Shown here piece by piece: positions 58,441 to 64,000 of a stretch of DNA of 64,000 bases. Source of the stretch: Cellulomonas shaoxiangyii (GTDB lineage: Bacteria > Actinomycetota > Actinomycetes > Actinomycetales > Cellulomonadaceae). The position numbers and the translations under genes were made by a program. The stretch's first letter is position 1, and every line of letters begins with the position of its first letter. Below the pieces are notes generated by a model that was not told the DNA's origin, did no database searches, and saw only the letters and a program-made list of their open reading frames with translations. The stretch lies in contig NZ_CP039291.1 of assembly GCF_004798685.1 (NCBI RefSeq), forward strand, positions 1,178,001 through 1,242,000. Reading direction: 5' to 3'.

Positions 58441-59922
58441 GTGTCCACGCTGAGCGACCTCGTCGCACGTCACGGGCCGCTCGTCGCCGCCGACCTGGAG
58501 TGGCTCCACCTGCTCGTCGGCGACTGGCAGGTGGTGTCCGACCTGGCCTTCGCCGACCTCGTCCTGTGGCTGCCGACCACGGACGGCGACTTCGTCGCCG
58601 TGGCCCAGTGCCGGCCCTCGACGGGAGCGACCGTCCACTACGACGACGTCGTCGGCTCGCACCCGCCCGACGGGCAGCGCCCGCAGCTGCGGCGCGCCCT
58701 CGTCGAGCAGGCGGCCCAGCGCTCGCGCGAGCCGCGGTGGTTCGGCTCCTACGCCGTCCGGGAGGAGGCCGTGCCCGTGGTGCGGGACGGGCGCGCGATC
58801 GCCGTCCTCGCCCGGCAGACGAACCTCGGTGGCGCCCGCACCCCCAGCCGGCTCGAGCTCAACTACGTCGAGGCGGCCGACGACCTCATGGGCATGGTCT
58901 CGCGCGGCGAGTTCCCCGCGCCGGACGCCCCGACGGGCCCCCGCCGGGGTGCGCCGCGCGTCGGGGACGGCCTGGTGCGCATGAACGGCGAGGGCGAGGT
59001 GCTGTACGCGAGCCCCAACGCGCTCTCGTGCTTCCACCGGCTCGGGGTCCTGGGCGACCTGGTCGGGCGGTCGCTCGTCGAGGTGACGTCCGACCTCATC
59101 GAGCAGAACGCGACCGTCGACGAGTCGATGCCGCTCGTGCTCATGGGGAGGGCGCCGTGGCGTGCGGACGTGGAGGCGCGCGGCGTGGCGCTGTCGCTGC
59201 GCGCGGTGCCGCTCACCGAGTACGGCGAGCGGGTGGGCGCCGTGATCCTGTGCCGCGACGTGTCCGAGCTGCGCCGGCGCGAGCGTGAGCTCATCACCAA
59301 GGACGCGACGATCCGCGAGATCCACCACCGGGTGAAGAACAACCTGCAGACCGTGGCGGCGCTGCTGCGCCTGCAGTCACGGCGGATGAGCTCGCCGGAG
59401 GCCCGCGACGCGCTGGGCGAGGCGATGCGGCGGGTGGCGACCATCGCGCTCGTCCACGAGACCCTCTCGCAGACGCTCGACGAGAGCGTGCCGTTCGACG
59501 ATCTCGTGGGCCGCAGCCTGCGCCTGGCCGCGGACGTCGCGACGGCCGGCGCGCACGTGCGCACGACGGTGCGGGGGTCGTTCGGCGCCGTGCCGGCGGA
59601 CGACGCGACGGCCCTGGCCCTCGTGCTCACCGAGCTCGTGACGAACGCGGTCGAGCACGGGCTCGCCGGGCGCGAGAGCGGCTCCGTCGAGATCGTCGTG
59701 GCCCGTGAGGGCGAGGACCTGCAGGTCGAGGTCGCCGACGACGGTGCGGGGCTGCCCGCGGAGCGCGGCGCCGGCACCGGCCTGGGCACGCAGATCGTCT
59801 CCACGCTCGTGCGCAACGAGCTCGGCGGGTCGATCGTGTGGCAGCCGCGCGAGGGCGGCGGGACGTCGGTCGTCATCCACGCCCGGCTCCGGCTGGGACG
59901 GGACACCGCCACCGTGGCATGA
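58441..59922 (+). CDS. pdtaS: Cytoplasmic sensor histidine kinase, PdtaS type
   Basis: 493 residues without membrane helices. An N-terminal GAF-like sensor (about 1-145) and a PAS domain (about 178-280) precede a HisKA_2 domain with phospho-acceptor histidine in EIHHRVKNNLQTVAALLRLQSRR (about 300) and a HATPase domain (LVLTELVTNAVEHG; VADDGAGLPAERGAGTGLGTQIV). PdtaS phosphorylates the RNA-binding antiterminator PdtaR in mycobacteria; no PdtaR gene is in the window. The neighbour whiB1 is also next to pdtaS in Mycobacterium tuberculosis, which supports the assignment. Confidence 0.9.
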   Translation: MSTLSDLVARHGPLVAADLEWLHLLVGDWQVVSDLAFADLVLWLPTTDGDFVAVAQCRPSTGATVHYDDVVGSHPPDGQRPQLRRALVEQAAQRSREPRWFGSYAVREEAVPVVRDGRAIAVLARQTNLGGARTPSRLELNYVEAADDLMGMVSRGEFPAPDAPTGPRRGAPRVGDGLVRMNGEGEVLYASPNALSCFHRLGVLGDLVGRSLVEVTSDLIEQNATVDESMPLVLMGRAPWRADVEARGVALSLRAVPLTEYGERVGAVILCRDVSELRRRERELITKDATIREIHHRVKNNLQTVAALLRLQSRRMSSPEARDALGEAMRRVATIALVHETLSQTLDESVPFDDLVGRSLRLAADVATAGAHVRTTVRGSFGAVPADDATALALVLTELVTNAVEHGLAGRESGSVEIVVAREGEDLQVEVADDGAGLPAERGAGTGLGTQIVSTLVRNELGGSIVWQPREGGGTSVVIHARLRLGRDTATVA

Positions 59923-59935
59923 CGCCCGGGACGCG

Positions 59936-59972
59936 CCGCAGGGCCGCCCGCGCGTCGCGGACGGCCCTGCGG
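59936..59972. terminator. Bidirectional terminator between pdtaS and whiB1
   Basis: CCGCAGGGCCG (59936-59946) pairs with CGGCCCTGCGG (59962-59972) over a 15-base loop. It lies between convergent genes ending at 59922 and 60038. Confidence 0.7.
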
Positions 59973-60037
59973 GCACGGTCGGGTGCTCCCGGCCGTGCGG
60001 TTCCCGCCGGGTGCGGCGGGAGGGAGAGGTGCGGGCC

Positions 60038-60286
60038 TCAGCCCGCGCGGCGCTGCCGGGCGGTGCGGCGCTTGAGCGCGCGGCGCTCGTCCTCGGAGAG
60101 GCCGCCCCAGACGCCGGCGTCCTGACCGGTCTCGATGGCCCACTTGAGGCAGGTGTCGACGACCTCGCAGCGACGGCAGACCGCCTTGGCCTCCTCGATC
60201 TGCTGCAGGGCCGGGCCCGTGTTGCCGATGGGGAAGAACAGCTCGGGGTCCTCGTCGAGGCAGGCTGCCCGGTGGCGCCAGTCCAT
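60038..60286 (-). CDS. whiB1: WhiB1 iron-sulfur transcription factor
   Basis: 82 residues. Four cluster cysteines at 9, 37, 40 and 46 (AACLDE, AVCRRC, DTCLKW), the GVWGG turn and the basic tail EDERRALKRRTARQRRAG. Opening MDWRHRAACLDEDPELFFPIGNTGPALQQI is almost the same as mycobacterial WhiB1, an essential nitric-oxide-sensitive [4Fe-4S] protein that binds sigma factor region 4. ATG 60286 follows AAGGAGAT, an excellent ribosome binding site, in contrast to the many leaderless genes nearby. Confidence 0.95.
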   Translation of the reverse strand: MDWRHRAACLDEDPELFFPIGNTGPALQQIEEAKAVCRRCEVVDTCLKWAIETGQDAGVWGGLSEDERRALKRRTARQRRAG

Positions 60287-60850
60287 GGGATATCTCCTTG
60301 GCACGCGTCGGCCCGGCGCCCCTGGTCGAGGGCGCGGCCGTACGTCGTGGAGTCAGTGGTGGGGTGACGTGCTGTCCTCAAGACTCACACCGCCCACCCG
60401 CCGAGACAAGAGTTACGACAGGGTTTCGTCGCGGTGACGCTGAGGCGTTGATCACATCGCCCGGCGCCCGGCGCACAGCGGCGGTCGCGGCCGTCCGGGC
60501 GGCGCGCGTCCAGTGGGGCGAATGTCCAGGTCAGCGCGGCGGCCCTCGGGACGGGCGGCTGACCTGCGGTGTCACCGCCGTGCCCGCGAGGTGCCGGTCC
60601 GGGGTCGCGCGTCCCGACCGGCCGACGCGTCGTCGGCGTGACCACCGTCACGACGAGGGGCGGCGGCGTGCCGGACGTCACGTCGTGTCCGGCGTGGTAC
60701 GCGACCGGTGCGGGATCTGGTATGGGCCCACGCAGGCGGCGTGTCGCGGTCCGCCGCCGGCTGAGCGGGCCGGGGGAGGGGGCGGGCGCCGTGGGCGTCC
60801 AGTGCGTCCCGGCCGCCCGCGCGGCGCGCGGCCCGTCCTAGGGTCGGGGC
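60287..60850. other. Long divergent intergenic region between whiB1 and a membrane protein gene
   Basis: About 560 bases. The left part carries the whiB1 leader and promoter region; on the minus strand TTGTCT (60410-60405) followed 17 bases later by GAGTCT is a possible promoter. Two inverted repeats lie in the middle: CGTGAC-CACC-GTCACG (60637-60652) and GCCGGAC/GTCCGGC (60670-60693). Reading frames here have no recognisable protein. The right end has the promoter of the next gene. Confidence 0.4.
60839..60844 (+). promoter_or_regulatory. -10 of the small membrane protein gene
   Basis: TAGGGT ends 6 bases before ATG 60851, a leaderless arrangement. Confidence 0.5.
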
Positions 60851-61255
60851 ATGCCGACGCCCCGTCCCGCCCTGCTCGTCGCCGCCTGCGGCCTGGTGGT
60901 GCTCGAGGCGCTCGCCCTCGCGGCGGCCGCCGTCGCGGGCGTGGTCACGCTGGTGCGCGGCGCGCAGGCGCCCGCCGTGGCCGCGTTCCTGGTGGCCCTC
61001 GCGCTGGGCGCGGCGCTGCTCCTGGCCTCCGCGGCGCGCGGGCTGTGGTCCGGCCGCCGCTGGGGGCGCGGACCGGTGCTCACGGCGCAGGTCCTGCTCG
61101 TGGTCGTCTCCGCCACGGCGTGGTCGAGCGGGGCTCGCGTCCCGGGTGCCGTCGGGCTCGTGCTGGGCCTCGTCGTGGCCGCGACCGTCCTCGCGCCGCC
61201 GGTCGTCGCCGTGACGTCGCGCACAGGGCGCGACGAGCCCGACCGCCCGGCCTGA
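60851..61255 (+). CDS. Small four-helix membrane protein of unknown function
   Basis: 134 residues, nearly all hydrophobic, with four predicted membrane helices (about 7-33, 39-60, 76-92 and 98-120) and a polar C-terminal tail TSRTGRDEPDRPA. I do not recognise the family; similar small actinobacterial membrane proteins are common. ATG 60851 with a good leaderless promoter supports it being real. It converges on the EccC-like ATPase gene. Confidence 0.72.
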   Translation: MPTPRPALLVAACGLVVLEALALAAAAVAGVVTLVRGAQAPAVAAFLVALALGAALLLASAARGLWSGRRWGRGPVLTAQVLLVVVSATAWSSGARVPGAVGLVLGLVVAATVLAPPVVAVTSRTGRDEPDRPA

Positions 61256-61321
61256 CCCGCCCTGCCGACCCCGCGCGCGTCGGCGAGGCCGGCAGGCGAG
61301 GACCCTCCGGGACGCGGGGCG

Positions 61322-64000
61322 TCAGGGCGCGGCGACGTCCGCGTGCACCTGGACGCGCCGCAGCGCGCGATCGAGGCGGAGCACGCCGCGTCCCGGCACG
61401 CGTCGCGCGGGGTCGGCGTGCAGCGCCGCCTCGGGTCCGAGCAGCGCCGTCGCGTCGGGGTCGTGCGGGTCGAGGACGAGCACGTGCCGCGACCGCAGCG
61501 CGGCGGCGACCGGTCCTCGGAACGCCCCGGCCGCGTGGGCCGTCGTCGTCGCGAGGGCGACCACACGCGGGCCGTCGGGACCGAGCAGCCGGCCGACCGC
61601 CTCCGCGGCGCCCGGGGACGTGCGCTCGAGCTCGTCCGCGTCGTCGACCACGATCACGGTCGGGGACGCGGGAGCGGTGACGTGTCGGTCGTCCGCGAGC
61701 AGGTCGGCGGCACCGACGGACGTCCACGGTGCCTCCGGGAGGTCCTGGCCGCCCGAGCCGGTCGGCGCGACGCGCAGCACCCGGTACCCGGCGGCGGACC
61801 AGCAGCGCGCGGCGACGCGCAGGGCGGTCGTCCGGCCCGTGCCCGGCGGACCGGCCACGACCAGCGGGCGGCTCGCGTCCGTCCGTACCGGCGCGCCGTC
61901 GTCCCCGCCGACGCCCAGCACGACCGCGGCCGCGCCGGGGGCGGCGGCCGCGGCGCCGTCCCTCGGCGCCGGGAGCGGCACCCGTGGGGGCAGCGCGACG
62001 ATCCGCAGCGGCGCCGGGCCCGCCGCGTCCGGTGCGCCGGCGAGCCGCCGGTCCTCGGCGTCACCGCCGGGCGCGGGCGGGAGCGCGACCTGGCACAGCC
62101 GGGCCGGGCCGGCACCGCAGACGACGCCGCGGCCCGGCGTCGAGCGCGCCGCGGCGAGACCGGGCGGGACGCCCGCCAGCGCGTCGGCGGACGGGTCCAC
62201 GACCGGCAGCACGAGGCGCGTCGGCACGTCCCCGAGCAGCCGCGTGACCGCGGGGACGACCGCGGCGGAGGCGGCGAGCGCCAGCCCCGGCACCGGGTCG
62301 CGCCACGTGGTCGCGAGCATGTCGGCGGCGACGCCGCGGGCGTGACGGCCGAGGGTCTCGAGCAGCACGTCGAGCCGGTCCACGACGAGCACGTCGGGTC
62401 GGCGCCCCTCGGCACGGGTGAGCAGCCGGTGCAGCAGGAGCCCGGTGCGGTGGGCGTCGTCGAGGGACAGCACGGTGCCCAGGTGGGAGGGGTAGGTCAC
62501 CTGGCGCAGCGCCGCCTCGGGCAGGCCCAGGGCGTGGACGTGGCTGCCGCCGCGGGTCGCCTCCGCCGCGACGGTGAGCAGGGCCGTCGACCGCCCGGAC
62601 CCCGGCCCGCCGAGCACGAGGAGGGGCCCCGTGGCGGGGCGCCAGCGCACGGGGGCGCGGCGCTGCTCCTCCGGGACGTCGGCGAGCGCGAGCGCCAGCC
62701 CCTCGCCCGCGGGGACGTCGGCGACGGCGACGCGGTCGGGCAGCGCGGGGCACCAGGGGACCGCGGGGCCGGGCCGCCCGTCCGCCGCACCACGGGCCGC
62801 GGACACCCAGGCCGCGACGTGGTCCTCGGCGCGGCCCGCGGCGGGCGGCCGCCAGTGCGCCCCCGAACCCGCCCCGCCGGCGACGAGCCGGACGCCGGGG
62901 CGCGCACCACCGTGCCGCGCGCGCGCCACCTGGACCGTGCGCGGCTCGCGCGACCCGACCCGCACGACGGCGCGGCCCGGGTGGGCGGGGTCCAGCCGGG
63001 CCGCGTCGGGCACGTCGACGACGTCGCGCGAGTCGGCGTCGTCGGTCACGCGCAGCGCCACGCGCTGCGTCACGTTCGCCCGGAGGTCGGCCGTGACGAC
63101 ACCGGCGGGCCGCTGCGTCGCCAGCAGGAGGTGCACGCCGAGAGCGCGTCCCTGGGCCGCGACGCGGGTGAGCACCTCGACCGCCTCCGGCACGTCGTCG
63201 ACGAGCGCGCGCAGCTCGTCGACGACGAGGACGAGGCGCGGCGGCGTCGCGGCCGCGTCGGGGTCGAGCCGCCGCAGGTCGGCCACGCCGGCCGCGGCGA
63301 GCACCTGCTCCCGGCGGCGCAGCTCGGCGCGCAGGCCCGTGAGCGTCCGCCGGGCGGCGCCGGCGTCGAGGTCGTCGACGTGGTCGACGACGTGGGGCAG
63401 GCCGGCGAGCGGACCCAGCCCGGCGCCCCCCTTGAAGTCCGCCAGCAGGAGCGCGAGCCGGTGCGGCGGGTGCTGCAGCGCGAGGCCCAGCACGAGGGTC
63501 GTCAGGAGCTCGGACTTGCCGGCCCCGGTCGTGCCGCCCACGAGCACGTGCGGGCCGTCGGCGTCGAGGTCGAGGACCACGTGGGTCCCGTCCGCCGCCG
63601 CGCCGAGGGGCGCGCGCAGCGGCGCGTGCCCGGCGCCCGCCCAGCGACGGGCGACGGCGGCCGGGTCGGCGGACGGCACCCCCGGCAGCGTGCCGAGGAC
63701 CGCGGGCGCCGCCCAGGCCACGGCCGCGGCCGGCCGGGACGGCCCCGTCGACGCGCCACCGCGAGCGCTCGCGGGGCTCGGAGTCCTCCAGGCGACCGCC
63801 GCCAGCCGGCGTGCCGCGTCCTCCGCGACGGCCACGCAGACCATCTCCGCGGGGGCGGTGGTGCGCGATCCGTCCGCCTCGGTGCGGATCGCGCGCCCGG
63901 CCCCTACGTGCACGACGGTCCGCACCCACGCGGGCGGGCGGGCGGCCGACGGGACCACCACGACGAGCAGGGGCGGCGGCTCGGACGCGGTGCCGCGCCA
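61322..64000 (-). CDS. EccC/FtsK-SpoIIIE-type ATPase with three nucleotide-binding domains (N terminus beyond window)
   Basis: At least 892 residues are visible; the frame stays open to the right edge, so the N terminus is missing. Three P-loop domains are seen in order: the first with GGTTGAGKSE, LADFKGGAG, VLVVDELRAL and LLATQRPAG (bases about 63540-63100), the second with LGGPGSGRST (about 62620) and the third with AGPPGTGRTT and VIVVDDADELE (about 61850-61640). This triple layout is that of EccC, the motor of type VII secretion, and of FHA-linked FtsK/SpoIIIE proteins. No other ESX component is in view. The later two domains have less canonical loops (Arg for Lys in both), so they may not hydrolyse ATP. 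Confidence 0.85.
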   Translation of the reverse strand, partial: WRGTASEPPPLLVVVVPSAARPPAWVRTVVHVGAGRAIRTEADGSRTTAPAEMVCVAVAEDAARRLAAVAWRTPSPASARGGASTGPSRPAAAVAWAAPAVLGTLPGVPSADPAAVARRWAGAGHAPLRAPLGAAADGTHVVLDLDADGPHVLVGGTTGAGKSELLTTLVLGLALQHPPHRLALLLADFKGGAGLGPLAGLPHVVDHVDDLDAGAARRTLTGLRAELRRREQVLAAAGVADLRRLDPDAAATPPRLVLVVDELRALVDDVPEAVEVLTRVAAQGRALGVHLLLATQRPAGVVTADLRANVTQRVALRVTDDADSRDVVDVPDAARLDPAHPGRAVVRVGSREPRTVQVARARHGGARPGVRLVAGGAGSGAHWRPPAAGRAEDHVAAWVSAARGAADGRPGPAVPWCPALPDRVAVADVPAGEGLALALADVPEEQRRAPVRWRPATGPLLVLGGPGSGRSTALLTVAAEATRGGSHVHALGLPEAALRQVTYPSHLGTVLSLDDAHRTGLLLHRLLTRAEGRRPDVLVVDRLDVLLETLGRHARGVAADMLATTWRDPVPGLALAASAAVVPAVTRLLGDVPTRLVLPVVDPSADALAGVPPGLAAARSTPGRGVVCGAGPARLCQVALPPAPGGDAEDRRLAGAPDAAGPAPLRIVALPPRVPLPAPRDGAAAAAPGAAAVVLGVGGDDGAPVRTDASRPLVVAGPPGTGRTTALRVAARCWSAAGYRVLRVAPTGSGGQDLPEAPWTSVGAADLLADDRHVTAPASPTVIVVDDADELERTSPGAAEAVGRLLGPDGPRVVALATTTAHAAGAFRGPVAAALRSRHVLVLDPHDPDATALLGPEAALHADPARRVPGRGVLRLDRALRRVQVHADVAAP

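Noticed and set aside
60385..60681. A 98-residue minus-strand frame upstream of whiB1
   Set aside because: It overlaps the whiB1 promoter region, has biased noncoding-like composition and no motif.
60569..60841. A 90-residue frame in the gap upstream of the small membrane protein gene
   Set aside because: No ribosome binding site or leaderless promoter, no recognisable motif, and it crosses the inverted repeats and the promoter of the next gene.

Overview
The window is one contiguous piece of a very GC-rich (roughly 74 percent) actinobacterial chromosome. GTG starts are frequent and many neighbouring genes overlap by four bases. A WhiB1 protein, a PdtaS-type histidine kinase, the coproporphyrin-dependent haem enzymes CpfC and ChdC, a ThyX thymidylate synthase, a near-consensus CebR operator and several LacI regulators together suggest a member of the Micrococcales close to Cellulomonas. 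The genus is an inference from gene content. No rRNA, tRNA, CRISPR array, insertion sequence or prophage was seen, and the DNA looks like ordinary chromosome with dense coding.

Layout. 1-14670: a membrane protein fragment, a PAS/GAF phosphatase sensor, a LigC-like DNA ligase, a YibE/F membrane protein, a Fur-family regulator, a universal stress protein, thyX, a dehydrogenase, and a carbohydrate-acid block (LacI regulator plus altronate-dehydratase-type enzyme, divergent from a ThuA-like gene), then two tandem LacI paralogues. 14732-23942: recC-recB-recD on the minus strand. 24032-27277: two glycerophosphodiesterases, one fused to a secreted phytase-like domain. 27400-37509: a regulatory stretch with a perfect LexA box in front of a small unknown gene, an RHH-regulator/DUF4097/ABC exporter operon, an AlkA-like glycosylase, an MscS channel, and a WYL regulator that shares an operator with a second DrrAB-type exporter. 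37603-47459: DNA repair (Ogt) and assorted redox, transport and regulatory genes (Zn-dependent dehydrogenase, epimerase, DsbA-like protein, NhaA, HIT, NYN nuclease, MarR, flavodoxin). 47478-52619: a protein kinase, the late haem pair cpfC-chdC, a META protein and glutamate dehydrogenase. 52815-57303: a CebEFG-like oligosaccharide uptake operon with its LacI regulator and operator. 57717-64000: a DUF2505 protein, PdtaS, WhiB1, a small membrane protein and the C-terminal part of an EccC/FtsK-type ATPase that leaves the window.

How the parts work together. RecBCD, AlkA, Ogt, the ligase and the LexA-controlled small protein form a scattered DNA-damage set. Two drug-exporter-like ABC modules within 10 kb have unrelated regulators, each with a visible operator. 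CpfC and ChdC perform the last two steps of haem synthesis. A strong genome-style feature is leaderless transcription: about 20 genes on both strands have an NANNNT hexamer 6 or 7 bases before the ATG or GTG and no Shine-Dalgarno sequence, whereas others (for example 6097, 13681, 24938, 60286) carry clear purine-rich ribosome binding sites.

The most promising undescribed items are the SOS-controlled 117-residue protein at 27429-27782, the WYL-regulator/exporter circuit at 34097-37509, and the RHH/DUF4097/ABC operon at 27828-30934.
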